Shown here: piece by piece, positions 35,649 to 44,780 of the stretch
Layout: each line of letters opens with the position of its first letter
How positions within the stretch are numbered: position 1 is the first letter of the stretch
Source of the DNA: Bosea vaviloviae
Lineage (GTDB): Bacteria; Pseudomonadota; Alphaproteobacteria; Rhizobiales; Beijerinckiaceae
Direction of reading: 5' to 3'
DNA: 64,000 nt
NCBI RefSeq assembly: GCF_001741865.1
Contig: NZ_CP017148.1
Span: 62,001-126,000 of the forward strand
The notes under the pieces: model-generated
Databases searched by the model: none
What the model was told of the DNA's origin: nothing
Seen by the model: only the letters and a program-made list of their open reading frames with translations
Translations under genes and position numbers: made by a program

Positions 35649-36668
35649 CTATGCCGCTACGACCGCCGGCGAACGAAAGCATTGTCCACGGATCATCAGC
35701 GCCCACGCAATGCGTGCCATTTTGTTGGCAAGGGCGATGATGACGACCTTTGGCGGTCGACGCTCCTGCAGGCCCCGGATCCACGCCTCTCCTGTTGCGG
35801 CGCGAGCCTTGGCAAAGCGGATTGCGTTGCCCGCTCCAACGTAGAGCAGATGCCGGATGTAACGGTCGCCGCGTTTGGATATCCGCCCAAGTCGATCCTT
35901 GCCGCTGCTTGAATGGCTCTTTGGTGTGAGCCCGAGCCAGGCGGCGAACTCACGACCAGAGCGGAACATCGACGGGTCGGGTACAGTGTTTGCGATCGCC
36001 ATGGCCGTGATCGGCCCGACACCGGGTATCGACGCAAGCCGTCGGCTGACTTCGTCGGCGCGGTGCAGGGCGACGAGCCGCACCTCCAGCTCATCGATGC
36101 GTTGCCAAACACTCGCAAGCTCATCAACAAGCAACATCAGCGCGTCGCGCGCCAGCGGCGGCACTGCCGGGTTGTTGACCTCATTTGCGAGCTTCTCGAC
36201 GCGGTGGATGCCTTGCGGAGCGATAATGCCGAACTCGGCCAGATGCGCCCGTATAGCGGTGGCAAGCATCGTGCGCTGCCGCACGAGAAGTTCGCGCACC
36301 CGGTGCAGCATGAGCGCCGCTTGCTGCGCGGCTGACTTCACGGGCACGAAGCGCATCGTGGGCCGCGTGACCGCCTCGGCGATCGCTTCAGCATCGGCCG
36401 CGTCAGTCTTATTGCGCTTGACGTAGGGCTTCACGTAGGCCGGCGGCATGAGACGAACCGCATGGCCAAGCGCGCTCAACTCGCGCGCCCAATGGTGTGC
36501 GGTCGCGCAAGCCTCCATGCCGATAAGGCATGGTGGCAGCGCCCGAAAGTAATCCAGCACCTGCGCGCGCCGCAGCTTCAGCTGTGCGACAGGCCGGCCC
36601 TCCACGTCGGCGGCATGAACCTGGAAGACCTGCTTGGCGATATCGAGACCGACGACACTGATCTGCAT
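35649..36668 (-). CDS. IS110-family DEDD transposase (IS1111 group)
   Basis: 339 residues, full length. The N-terminal RuvC-like DEDD domain shows D9 (VVGLDIAK), E52 (GMEACATAHHW), D89 and D92 (KRNKTDAADAEAIAEA). The C-terminal transposase_20 domain has RLASIPGVGPITAMAIANTV, GREFAAWLGLTPKSHSSSGKDRLG and the serine-containing region GDRYIRHLLYVGA. No lesion is seen, so the enzyme is probably functional. This family uses a guide RNA to choose its target. Confidence 0.93.
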   Translation of the reverse strand: MQISVVGLDIAKQVFQVHAADVEGRPVAQLKLRRAQVLDYFRALPPCLIGMEACATAHHWARELSALGHAVRLMPPAYVKPYVKRNKTDAADAEAIAEAVTRPTMRFVPVKSAAQQAALMLHRVRELLVRQRTMLATAIRAHLAEFGIIAPQGIHRVEKLANEVNNPAVPPLARDALMLLVDELASVWQRIDELEVRLVALHRADEVSRRLASIPGVGPITAMAIANTVPDPSMFRSGREFAAWLGLTPKSHSSSGKDRLGRISKRGDRYIRHLLYVGAGNAIRFAKARAATGEAWIRGLQERRPPKVVIIALANKMARIAWALMIRGQCFRSPAVVAA

Positions 36669-36729
36669 GGGACGGCTCCTTTTTGAGTTTGACTGCCACG
36701 ACAGCCACTATGCCACGCTGATGCCGGGT

Positions 36730-36743
36730 GCAGGGGCCGTCCA
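36730..36743 (-). repeat. IS1111-like subterminal inverted repeat, right
   Basis: GCAGGGGCCGTCCA on the plus strand, exact inverse of 35399-35412. Confidence 0.85.
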
Positions 36744-37126
36744 CCCCATCAACGGCAAGGTCCGGGCCGAGTGCCTGAACACGCACGGGTTCATGAGCCT
36801 TGACGACGCCCGGGCAAAAATGGAGGCTTGGCGCAGAGACTACAACGAGGTCCGGCCACACAGCGCCATCGGCAACAAGCCGCCGATATCGCTGATGAAC
36901 GGCTCTCCGGCGCCCCTGCGGGCATGAGCCCTAACCCCGGAAAATTCCAGCTCGCGCTGGCCCAAAATCGGGGAGCACTTCAAAACGAAGCCGGACCTAA
37001 CTTATGACCGGCGGGAAAACGGGGAGCACGTCATCAAGGCCGGAAGCCTGGTTCGGGAAGGCGTATGGTTCGCGATTGAGGAATGATGCAAACAAAGGTG
37101 CTTTGCTTCAACCGATGAGAGCGTGC

Positions 37127-38035
37127 TCAGCGCAACTGCCTAGTATCGGCCAGCAGCCACTCGCAGAACGTACGGGCTTCTTCTCGCAAGGTTCTGCGTT
37201 GGGTGGTCACGACATAATAGGACTGGTTGGCGGGCGTTTCCCCGTCGATAATGCGCACGAGGGACCCGTCATCGATCAGGTTGTCGATTACATTTCCCCA
37301 GGCGAGGAGAACTCCCTGACCGGATAGGGCGGCCTGAACGAGCAGCGGATAATTGTTGAAGCTGAGTTCTGGATCGAGCTTCGAGACCGCGATGCCATTC
37401 GAAGCGAACCACCATTCCCATTCAGAATAGCGGGCGGCCGGCCCTTCGAGGTTCAGCAGGCGAGCGTGACGGAGATCCTCGGCAGTCCGCATCGGATGCC
37501 TCGCAAGGTAATCAGGACTGCAACAAGGAAAAAAGCGAACGCCCAGCAAAAACTTGGAATTAAGGTGCGGCCAGTCGCCATTCCCATACCGGATGGCGAC
37601 ATCGACGCGATCCTCTGCAAAATCGAGCAGGGTGTCCGTAGCAATCAGTCGGATTGCGATGCTGGGATGCTGGGCTCGAAAGCTGGCGATCCGCGGCATC
37701 AGCCAAAGCGAGGCCATCGCCACCGTTGTCGTCACGACGAGTTCCGGCGGATGGCGGATGCTGCAAATAGCTTCCAGCGTTTCGCCGATCGTCCGCATGC
37801 CGGCGGAAACACCGTCGTATAATTTCTTGCCGGCTTCGGTGAGGGCGACCGCGCGGTTTCCCCTGTCAAACAGCCGCGCATTCAATCGGCTTTCCAGAGC
37901 CTTGATTTGCTTGCTGACGGCAGCCTGCGTGATCCCGAGTTCGCGCGCCGCATGGGTGAAATTGGCATGCCTGCCGGCCGCTTCGAAGCACGCCAGCGCG
38001 TTCAGTTGGACGGGAAGCAACGGGGTTCTTGTCAT
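37127..38035 (-). CDS. LysR-family regulator, GcvA-like
   Basis: 302 residues from ATG 38035. Helix-turn-helix LNALACFEAAGRHANFTHAARELGITQAAVSKQIKALE is close to GcvA/AmpR-type regulators; effector domain with RVDVAIRYGNGDWP and HARLLNLEGPAARYSEWEWWF. An in-frame extension upstream to 38278 overlaps the neighbouring promoter and is not supported. Divergent from the ABC importer operon that starts at 38205, which is therefore its likely target. Confidence 0.9.
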   Translation of the reverse strand: MTRTPLLPVQLNALACFEAAGRHANFTHAARELGITQAAVSKQIKALESRLNARLFDRGNRAVALTEAGKKLYDGVSAGMRTIGETLEAICSIRHPPELVVTTTVAMASLWLMPRIASFRAQHPSIAIRLIATDTLLDFAEDRVDVAIRYGNGDWPHLNSKFLLGVRFFPCCSPDYLARHPMRTAEDLRHARLLNLEGPAARYSEWEWWFASNGIAVSKLDPELSFNNYPLLVQAALSGQGVLLAWGNVIDNLIDDGSLVRIIDGETPANQSYYVVTTQRRTLREEARTFCEWLLADTRQLR

Positions 38036-38204
38036 AACTGAGAGTTGTACCAGCCATGATAAAAAATGGAAATATACGGCCGGCAAGCGGGAGCCTAGGT
38101 GTTTGAAGTTGGCACCAAGGAGTGGTGCTTGCGCAAATTCTTTTCGGCACCGGCCATAATCCTGCGGCATGACAGGGCGGGTCGCGGTTCTCATAGGGGA
38201 AAAA

Positions 38205-39074
38205 ATGGCTTTCAATCTGCAACTCCGCTCGTTCCGGACCGCCCTCGCGGTTTTGGCCCTCCCCGTCGTCCTCGCCAACGCGCAGGCGGCCAGTCTCGAT
38301 CAAATCAAATCGCAAGGGTTTATCCGCGCAGCGACCGCGAACGAGGTTCCCTACGGTTTCATGGACGCCGAAGGAAAGGCGAAGGGCATCGCTCCCGAGG
38401 TGGCCCAAGCCGTCCTCAAATCGATGGGCATTCCCGAGGTGCAATGGGTCGTCACGCCTTTTGGCTCCTTGATCCCAGGCCTCAAGGCCAACCGTTTCGA
38501 CATCGTGGCGGCCGAACAGGATATCTTGCCCGCTCGGTGCCAGCAGGTCCTGTTCTCCGAGCCAAACTCCAGCTACGGCGACGCCTTGCTCGTTCCCAAG
38601 GGCAATCCGAAGATGATCCACTCATACGAGGATGTCGCCAAAAGCCCGAACCTCAAGCTGGCGGTCGTCAACGGCACGAGCCATCTCGCATTTGCCGAAG
38701 CCGTCGGCGTGCCGGAGAGCCGCTTGGTCATCATCGCAAACAATGCCGATGCGCCGGCCGCCGTCACAAGTGGCCGGGCCGACGCATATGCCGCCGTCGA
38801 GGCGACCGTCGGCAGCCTTGCCAAGGTCAATCAGCGCTTGGACATCGCCCAGCCCTTCTCCGATCCGATCATCAAAGGCAAGGCGACGCGCAGCTTCGGC
38901 GGCTTTGCATTTTCGCAGGGATCGGAAGAGCTCGTGGCGGCCTTCAACAAGGCCTTAGGCGAGTTCAAGAAGACAGACGACTATAAGAAGATCCTCGCGA
39001 ACCATGGCGTCACCGAAGGCAGCATCGCGGCTTCGCTGGCCAAGTCGACAGCTGACCTCTGCGCCGGAAAGTGA
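38205..39074 (+). CDS. Polar amino-acid ABC transporter, periplasmic binding protein (EhuB-like)
   Basis: 289 residues. Signal peptide of about 28 residues (RTALAVLALPVVLANAQAAS). Binding-protein family 3 fold: ANEVPYGFMDAEGKAKGIAPEVAQAVLK, RFDIVAAEQDILPARCQQVLFSEP, and SFGGFAFSQGSEELVAAFNKAL. ATG 38205 has AGGGGAAAA just before it. The N-terminal domain resembles the ectoine-binding protein EhuB, but ligand cannot be assigned. First gene of a five-gene operon (binding protein, two permeases, ATPase, M24 peptidase). Confidence 0.88.
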   Translation: MAFNLQLRSFRTALAVLALPVVLANAQAASLDQIKSQGFIRAATANEVPYGFMDAEGKAKGIAPEVAQAVLKSMGIPEVQWVVTPFGSLIPGLKANRFDIVAAEQDILPARCQQVLFSEPNSSYGDALLVPKGNPKMIHSYEDVAKSPNLKLAVVNGTSHLAFAEAVGVPESRLVIIANNADAPAAVTSGRADAYAAVEATVGSLAKVNQRLDIAQPFSDPIIKGKATRSFGGFAFSQGSEELVAAFNKALGEFKKTDDYKKILANHGVTEGSIAASLAKSTADLCAGK

Positions 39075-39229
39075 CTTAGCGCGCGTGTCTCCGACCAACG
39101 CGACATCGCAGCCTATCGAGCCATTCACAACGCGTCGGTGCCACTCAGGAGATCGCTTCCCCGTGGCACCGCACAAAATTACAGGGCGCGTGTAGTGCAC
39201 GCTCACCGTCCCGATTGTGGGCAACCATC

Positions 39230-39883
39230 ATGGACTTGTCAGTTCACCTACCCATCCTACTAGGGGCAGCGTCGACCAGCTTGCTGATCTGCTCCCTGTC
39301 ATTGCTGATGGCAGCCAGTTTGTCATTCGGCGCTGGGGTCGCCCTTTTTGCCGGACCGGCTTGGCTAAGAGCGATAGCATTCGCGTATGTCGAAATCTTC
39401 CGCGGCACATCCCTTCTGGTCCAGCTCTTCTGGCTCTACTTCGCCTTGCCCTTGCTCGGCATTTCGCTGCCGCCTTTCCTGACAGGTGTTCTGGCACTGG
39501 GCCTCAACACCGGTGCATATGGCGCCGAGGTCGTACGCGGGGCTCTCCGATCGGTAAGTCAGCAGCAGCACGAAGCCGCCAGAGCACTCAACTTCACGCG
39601 CAGCCAAGCGCTTTGGCGGATAGTCCTGCCGCAGTCAGTCGTCGAAATGCTGCCATCGTTCTCCAGCCTGGCCGTCCAAAACTTCAAGGATACGTCGTTG
39701 GTATCCATGATCACGATCGCCGATTTGACGTTCAAGACCCAGGAGATCCGGAATCTCACGCAGGATACGGTGGCCGTCTACGGCACCGCGCTGCTGATCT
39801 ATTTCGCCATGGCGATGTTGATCGTCGCACTGATGCGCATTCTCGAGACTCGCGTCGCGCGCTCTACCGGGAGGCTCTCATGA
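39230..39883 (+). CDS. Polar amino-acid ABC transporter permease 1
   Basis: 217 residues, His/Glu/Gln/Arg-type permease. Signature EIFRGTSLLVQLFWLYFALP (residues about 48-67), EVVRGALRSVSQQQHEAARALNFT and LWRIVLPQSVVEMLPSFSS. The ATG at 39230 is preferred to a GTG at 39215. The 155-bp gap after the binding-protein gene is the largest in the operon. The gene overlaps the next one by 4 bp (ATGA at 39880). Confidence 0.9.
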   Translation: MDLSVHLPILLGAASTSLLICSLSLLMAASLSFGAGVALFAGPAWLRAIAFAYVEIFRGTSLLVQLFWLYFALPLLGISLPPFLTGVLALGLNTGAYGAEVVRGALRSVSQQQHEAARALNFTRSQALWRIVLPQSVVEMLPSFSSLAVQNFKDTSLVSMITIADLTFKTQEIRNLTQDTVAVYGTALLIYFAMAMLIVALMRILETRVARSTGRLS

Positions 39884-40572
39884 TCCTGGGCCACGAACTC
39901 GTTCTCTCCTCGTCTGCCGCTTTCGCGTGGTCGATCTTGCCGATCCTCCTGATTGGCCTTCGAACGACTTTGCTCGCCATGTTCGCGGGCTTCGTCATCG
40001 CGGTAGTCGTTGGGATGATATTCGCGTTGTTGCGCCGTTCACGGTGGAAGCCCGTGACTTGGCCGGTCGGTTTCGTCGTCGAATTCCTGCGCAACACGCC
40101 GTTGTTGATGCAGCTGTTCTTTCTGTATTTCGTGCTTCCGGAGTTCGGCGTAACCCTGCCCGCATTCTGGACCGGCACTACCGTGCTGGGACTGCAGTAC
40201 GCAGCCTATGTGAGCGAAGTTTACCGCGCCGGTCTCGATGCGCTTCCCAAAGGTCAATGGGAAGCAGCGACGGCGCTCAATCTCTCGAAAACGCGGACAT
40301 ATCGAACCGTCGTTCTTCCGCAGATGATCCCGCGGGTCCTGCCGGCGCTCGGCAACTATCTGATCTCGATGATGAAGGACACGCCGGTGCTTTCGACCAT
40401 CACCGTCGTTGAGATGTTGAATCTGGCCAATCGCATTGGGGATCGGACTTTCGAGTATCTCGTCCCGCTTTCCATGGTTGGCGCCATCTTTTTCGTCCTC
40501 ACCTGCGTTTGTTCGGCGCTGTTGCGCGGTTTGGAACGCTTCGTTCCGCAGAAGGGAATTGCGCTGCGATGA
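39880..40572 (+). CDS. Polar amino-acid ABC transporter permease 2
   Basis: 230 residues from ATG 39880, with GGGAGG 8 bases upstream and a 4-bp overlap with permease 1. Signature [23 protein letters not shown], then [26 protein letters not shown] and [20 protein letters not shown]. Forms a heterodimer with permease 1. It overlaps the ATPase gene by 4 bp (ATGA at 40569). Confidence 0.92.
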   Translation: MILGHELVLSSSAAFAWSILPILLIGLRTTLLAMFAGFVIAVVVGMIFALLRRSRWKPVTWPVGFVVEFLRNTPLLMQLFFLYFVLPEFGVTLPAFWTGTTVLGLQYAAYVSEVYRAGLDALPKGQWEAATALNLSKTRTYRTVVLPQMIPRVLPALGNYLISMMKDTPVLSTITVVEMLNLANRIGDRTFEYLVPLSMVGAIFFVLTCVCSALLRGLERFVPQKGIALR

Positions 40573-41336
40573 GCGCCTCCATTGAATTCAACCAGGTCCA
40601 CAAGCGGTATGGTGCCCATCCCGTCCTTCGCGATTTCGATCTCAAGGTGCAGGCTGGAGAGAAAGTGACGCTCATCGGGCCAAGCGGGTCTGGCAAATCC
40701 ACTGTGCTGCGGATTTTGATGACGCTCGAGCCGTTTCAAGAGGGGCGCCTGACGCTCGATGGCATGAGCTATCATCAGCCTCAAGGAAAGCCGCCGTTCT
40801 TTGCGACTGATGTGCATCTCCACAAGGTGCGGGGCAAGGTCGGCATGGTGTTTCAAAGTTTCAACTTGTTCCCGCACATGACGGTTCTGCGGAACTTGGT
40901 GGAAGCCCCGACGGCAGTCCTGGGCTTGAGCCGGGACGAAGCTGAAGGACGGGCCGTCGAACTGCTCCGCATGGTCGGCCTTTCCGACAAGGCCAAGGCC
41001 TATCCGGGGCAACTGTCGGGCGGCCAGCAGCAGCGTGTGGCCATCGCCCGGGCTTTGGCGATGCGCCCGCAGGTGCTTCTGTTCGACGAACCCACCTCGG
41101 CGCTCGATCCGGAGCTCGTGGGCGAAGTGTTGAACGTCATTCGCTCCCTGGCTCACGAGCATGATCTGACCATGCTCATGGTCACTCACGAAATGCGGTT
41201 CGCCCGTGAAATCTCCGACCGGATCTGCTTTTTCGAGGGCGGACGCATCGTAGAGCAGGGAAAGCCCGATCAGATTTTCAATGCGCCCGAGCAGGATCGC
41301 ACCAAACGCTTCCTATCGTCGGTGTTAAACGGATGA
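40569..41336 (+). CDS. Polar amino-acid ABC transporter ATP-binding protein
   Basis: 255 residues. Walker [11 protein letters not shown]-loop [11 protein letters not shown], signature [15 protein letters not shown], Walker [15 protein letters not shown], switch VTHEMRFA. An insertion [20 protein letters not shown] after the Walker A region is like that of ectoine/hydroxyectoine-type EhuA ATPases. Overlaps the M24 gene by 4 bp (ATGA at 41333), so uptake and hydrolysis are tightly coupled. Confidence 0.93.
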   Translation: MSASIEFNQVHKRYGAHPVLRDFDLKVQAGEKVTLIGPSGSGKSTVLRILMTLEPFQEGRLTLDGMSYHQPQGKPPFFATDVHLHKVRGKVGMVFQSFNLFPHMTVLRNLVEAPTAVLGLSRDEAEGRAVELLRMVGLSDKAKAYPGQLSGGQQQRVAIARALAMRPQVLLFDEPTSALDPELVGEVLNVIRSLAHEHDLTMLMVTHEMRFAREISDRICFFEGGRIVEQGKPDQIFNAPEQDRTKRFLSSVLNG

Positions 41337-42538
41337 CCATCTTGGCTAGCTCCCCCCTACGCGCCCACAGCATCGGCGAAATCGCTCTCTTCGCCCGTGC
41401 CGAGTTCGAAAAGCGCATCGAGGACGCGCGGTCGGCGATGACCCGCTATAGGCTAGACGCGATCGTGCTGACCTCGGAAGCCAACATCGAATATCTGGCT
41501 GGATTCGAGACGCAGTTCGCTTGGAACACGCCCTCCCGCCCCTGGTACTTCGTGGTGCCTCGCGCGGGGTCGCCCATCGCCATCATCCCCGAGATTGGCG
41601 AAACAAATTGGCTGCTCACCTCCTGGTGTCAAAACATCGTAACCTGGCCGTCGCCCCGGCCGCATGACGAAGGCATCAGCATCCTGACGCAGCATCTGGG
41701 TCAGGTCGGTCGGTCTTATGGGCGAATTGGCTTTGAGATCGGCCCCGAGTCGCGGATCGGCATGCCGGTTAGCGATGTTTTCAGGCTGCAAGCCGCCATC
41801 GGTGGCGAGATGGTCGATTGCACGTTGCTAATGGCCGAGCTGCGCGTGCTCAAGTCGGCAGCTGAAATTTCGCGCATCCGCCACATCTGCCAGATCGCCG
41901 GCCAGACCTTCGACGATCTACCGTCTTTCGTGAACGTTGGCGACAGCGAGCGGGAGATCTGCCGAAAATTCGCGGCGGACCTGCTGCTCAAGGGTGCAGA
42001 CAAGGCGCCCTACACCTCCATTGGTTCCGGCCAGGGCGGGTATGATAGCATTATCATGGGTCCAACCAACCGAAGGGTGGCGGTGGGCGATGTCCTGATG
42101 CTCGATACCGGAGCCAGGTACGGCGGCTACTTCTGCGATTTCGACCGCAACTTCTCGTTCGGTAGGCCGACGGACGAGGTCCTACGGGTCAATGAGGCGT
42201 TGTGGCTCGCCACTGAAGCAGGCATCCAGGCAGCTCGGCCCGGACGAACCGCAGCCGACGTGTTTACGGCGCAAGCGACCGTCTTGAGCCGATATGGCTT
42301 CGATATCGGAAACGTCGGGCGCTTTGGGCATGGGCTCGGCAAGGTGCTGACGGAGCCCCCGTCGAATGCGCCGTCGGACAAGACCGTTCTGAAACCGGGA
42401 ATGGTTCTGACGATCGAGCCTTCCGCGAGTTTCGGGGACGGGCGCATCATGGCTCACGAGGAAGATCTTGTAATAACGGAAGACGCCGCGGATTTGCTGA
42501 CACCACGGGCGGATCGCGAAATCGTCGTCATCGCTTGA
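41333..42538 (+). CDS. M24 family metallopeptidase (Xaa-Pro/ectoine-hydrolase-like)
   Basis: 401 residues. N-terminal creatinase domain ([27 protein letters not shown]), then the pita-bread catalytic domain with all five metal ligands: D and D in [23 protein letters not shown] in GRFGHGLG, E in LTIEPSASF and E in AHEEDLVIT. It should be an active metal hydrolase, unlike the two other M24 proteins here. Translation is coupled to the importer ATPase, so it probably attacks the imported compound: an imino-acid peptide, or a cyclic amidine such as ectoine. No other ectoine gene is present to decide. Confidence 0.88.
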   Translation: MTILASSPLRAHSIGEIALFARAEFEKRIEDARSAMTRYRLDAIVLTSEANIEYLAGFETQFAWNTPSRPWYFVVPRAGSPIAIIPEIGETNWLLTSWCQNIVTWPSPRPHDEGISILTQHLGQVGRSYGRIGFEIGPESRIGMPVSDVFRLQAAIGGEMVDCTLLMAELRVLKSAAEISRIRHICQIAGQTFDDLPSFVNVGDSEREICRKFAADLLLKGADKAPYTSIGSGQGGYDSIIMGPTNRRVAVGDVLMLDTGARYGGYFCDFDRNFSFGRPTDEVLRVNEALWLATEAGIQAARPGRTAADVFTAQATVLSRYGFDIGNVGRFGHGLGKVLTEPPSNAPSDKTVLKPGMVLTIEPSASFGDGRIMAHEEDLVITEDAADLLTPRADREIVVIA

Positions 42539-42554
42539 TCGAAGTGGAACGGAC

Positions 42555-42588
42555 AAAAAAAGGGGCCGCCGTCAGTATGACGCGGCCC
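42555..42588 (-). terminator. Rho-independent terminator for minus-strand transcription
   Basis: On the minus strand, GGGCCGCGTCA (42588-42578) pairs with TGACGGCGGCCC (42574-42563) apart from one bulged base, followed by seven T (complement of the A run 42555-42561). It faces the minus-strand mat operon, from which the IS66 relic now separates it; plus-strand readthrough from the M24 gene would also meet the hairpin. Confidence 0.7.
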
Positions 42589-42856
42589 AAGTTACACCGT
42601 TGGCCGCCAGCCAATAGTGTGGAGAACGGCAGGGAAGTGAGGGGAGTGGCTCTACTGCCCTGAGACCGCGAATAACTTGATCGCCAAATTTACCCGATGC
42701 CGCAATATCCCGAACTACTTTTCATGAATTGTACGGTTATGGACCGCCTGCGTACACGTTCCGCTCACGCCTGCGGTCGCTTCTGAAACGAAAAATCGGG
42801 ACGGGCCCCTCTCCGATGCCGTAGGGGTGGACACGCTCCATCGTGCCGCAGCCGGG

Positions 42857-43244
42857 TTATCCGTCAAAAGTGTGCTGATTTTTAGCGGACACAGCCCACC
42901 CCGGCATGAGCGCGCGTAGCGGGTCGCCTCTGCGAGTTTCGTCTTCTGGCTGATCAGGGCGAGCTTCTCCGCTTCTCCCGCAGCCAAGCCTCCATCGCCC
43001 CAAGGACGGCTGGCTCTTGTCCTGGCGCACTGTGCGGCGCTCATCAGCACCGTGGCCACGAATCGCGGCTTCGATGCGATAGAGTTCCGCGATGCGCTGC
43101 AAGGCCTCGCTGGCGATCGGCGCGGGGCCGGCCTGGGCGAGTTCGTAGAAGCGTCGCCGCACATGGGACCAACACTGGGCCGGGTGAACGTCGCCGCGCT
43201 CGGCCAGCACCTTGCAACCACTATAGCCGCAACCTGAAGGATGC
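42857..43244 (-). pseudogene. IS66 TnpC relic
   Basis: The frame from 43244 reads GCKVLAERGDVHPAQCWSHV, RRRFYELAQAGPAPIASEAL and QRIAELYRIEAAIRGHGADE (middle of the IS66 DDE domain). It then shifts frame near 42990, where KLALISQKTKLAEATRYARS continues in the other frame. No ends or other tnp genes are present. It is a different IS66 from the one at 11814. The 42589-42856 stretch before it holds nothing recognisable. Confidence 0.82.
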
Positions 43245-43256
43245 CCTAGAAGCCGC

Positions 43257-44780
43257 CTATTTGCCCTGCTTCGCATAGATGTCCTTGTACTGCTCGCGCA
43301 GCAGGTTCTTCTGAACCTTGCCCATGGTGTTGCGCGGCAGGTCGGCCACGACGAAAACCTGCTTGGGCTGCTTGAACTTGGCGAGCCGCTGCTCCAACGC
43401 CGCGGCAATGGCTTTCGCAGTGATGTCGGCGCCCGGCTTGGCAACGACCACCGCGGTAACGCCCTCGCCGAAATCGGGATGCGGGCAGCCGATCACGGCA
43501 CTCTCGACCACGCCTGGCATCTCGTCGATCTCGGTCTCGACTTCCTTCGGATAGACGTTGTAGCCGCCGGTGATGATCAGGTCCTTGCCGCGGCCGACAA
43601 TGTGGACGTAGCCGACCGGATCGATCTTGCCGAGATCGCCGGTGATGAAGAAGCCGTCAGCCCTGAACTCGGATTTGGTCTTTTCCGGGTTGCGCCAATA
43701 GCCCTTGAAAACGTTCGGGCCCTTGATCTCGATCATGCCGATCTCGTCGCGGGCGAGCTCCTTGCCGTTCTCCGGATCGGTAACGCGCGCCGACACGCCC
43801 GGCAGCGGGAAGCCGACCGTGCCCGCCACCCGGTCGCCGTCATAGGGATTGGAGGTGTTCATATTGGTCTCGGTCATGCCGTAGCGCTCGAGGATGGCGT
43901 GGCCGGTGCGCTCGCGCCATTCGCGATGCGTCTCGGCCAGCAGCGGCGCCGAGCCGGAGACGAAGAGACGCATATGCCTCGTTACCTCCTTCGACAGCCT
44001 GATATCCTGGAGCAGGCGAACATAGAAGGTCGGCACACCCATCATGCAAGTCGCCTGCGGCAGGTATTTGAAGACCATGCCGGGATCGAATTTCGGCAGC
44101 AGGATCATCGCCGCACCGGCGAGGAGTGTGACGTTCATCGCGACGAAGAGGCCGTGCGTGTGGAAAATCGGCAGTGCGTGCAGGAGGACATCGTCCTTGC
44201 TGAAGCGCCAGCAATCGACGAGCGCCAGCGCATTGGAGGCGAGGTTGTCATGGCTCAGCATCGCCCCCTTCGAGCGGCCGGTCGTGCCGGAGGTGTAGAG
44301 GATCGCGGCGAGATCGTCGGGCCCCCGCGGTACATCCGCGAAGCGCGCGGCGGCGGCATCCGCTTTGTAGACCAGGCTACCCCCCCGGTCGGAATCCAGG
44401 GTCTCCAGCTTGGCGCCCGCCTTCTCGGCGTAGGGAAGCAATGCCACGGCACGCGCGGGATCGCAGACGAAGACGGCCGGCTCGGCATCCCCGAGGAAGT
44501 ACTCGATCTCGGCGGGGGTATAGGCGGTGTTGAGCGGCAGGAAGACGCCGCCGGCCCGCACCGTGCCGAGATAGAGCATCAGCGCGTCGAAGCTCTTCTC
44601 GACCTGGACGGCGACGCGGTCGCCCGGCTTCACCCCTAACCCGACTAGCGCGCTCGCAAAGCGGCCCGACTCGTCCAAGACATCACCGTAGGTCCGACGC
44701 GAGCCGTCGCCGAGCAGCGCGAACCGCGCATCCTCACTCCCCATGCGAGAGCGGACCAGATCGAAGAAGTGATTACCCAT
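43257..44780 (-). CDS. matB: Malonate-CoA ligase
   Basis: 507 residues of the acyl-adenylate-forming family. AMP-binding P-loop YTSGTTGRSKGAMLSH; A5 motif RYGMTETNMNTSNPYDG, with the malonyl-CoA synthetase-typical T-E-T-x-M-N; GYWRNPEKTKSEFRADGFFITGDLG; catalytic Lys488 in NTMGKVQKNLL. Makes malonyl-CoA from malonate, ATP and CoA in the cytosol. It overlaps matA by 8 bp. Very GC-rich codon use. The usual matR regulator and matC carrier are not present in the window. Confidence 0.93.
   Translation of the reverse strand: MGNHFFDLVRSRMGSEDARFALLGDGSRRTYGDVLDESGRFASALVGLGVKPGDRVAVQVEKSFDALMLYLGTVRAGGVFLPLNTAYTPAEIEYFLGDAEPAVFVCDPARAVALLPYAEKAGAKLETLDSDRGGSLVYKADAAAARFADVPRGPDDLAAILYTSGTTGRSKGAMLSHDNLASNALALVDCWRFSKDDVLLHALPIFHTHGLFVAMNVTLLAGAAMILLPKFDPGMVFKYLPQATCMMGVPTFYVRLLQDIRLSKEVTRHMRLFVSGSAPLLAETHREWRERTGHAILERYGMTETNMNTSNPYDGDRVAGTVGFPLPGVSARVTDPENGKELARDEIGMIEIKGPNVFKGYWRNPEKTKSEFRADGFFITGDLGKIDPVGYVHIVGRGKDLIITGGYNVYPKEVETEIDEMPGVVESAVIGCPHPDFGEGVTAVVVAKPGADITAKAIAAALEQRLAKFKQPKQVFVVADLPRNTMGKVQKNLLREQYKDIYAKQGK

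Larger units (their letters stand above)
35395..36748 (-). mobile_element. IS110-family (IS1111 group) element inserted in an IS3 transposase gene
   Basis: 1354 bp by comparison with the uninterrupted copy A. Subterminal inverted repeats of 14 bp, TGGACGGCCCCTGC (35399-35412) and GCAGGGGCCGTCCA (36730-36743), lie 4-5 bases inside the ends; such subterminal repeats mark the IS1111 group. The three bases TCA occur on both sides of the insertion. A DEDD transposase is on the minus strand, with 254 bp of noncoding DNA downstream of it and 80 bp upstream. Confidence 0.88.
35022..36927 (+). pseudogene. IS3-family transposase (copy B), split by an IS1111-like insertion
   Basis: The left part (35022-35394) encodes the start of the integrase core: D in WAMDFVHEQ, D in RVDQGSEF and E in NSFIESF. 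The right part (36749-36927) resumes with NGKVRAECLNTHGFMSLDD, then RPHSAIGNKPPISLMNGSP. Copy A shows the unbroken join (IESFNGKVRAE), proving that 1354 bp have been inserted. The 5' part of orfB and all of orfA are missing. Fused 6 bp downstream of copy A's right end. Confidence 0.85.

Noticed and set aside
38205..42538. Complete ectoine uptake and degradation system
   Set aside because: The binding protein, ATPase insertion and M24 peptidase are reminiscent of EhuB, EhuA and DoeA, but no deacetylase, transaminase or dehydrogenase of the ectoine pathway is adjacent, so the substrate was left open.
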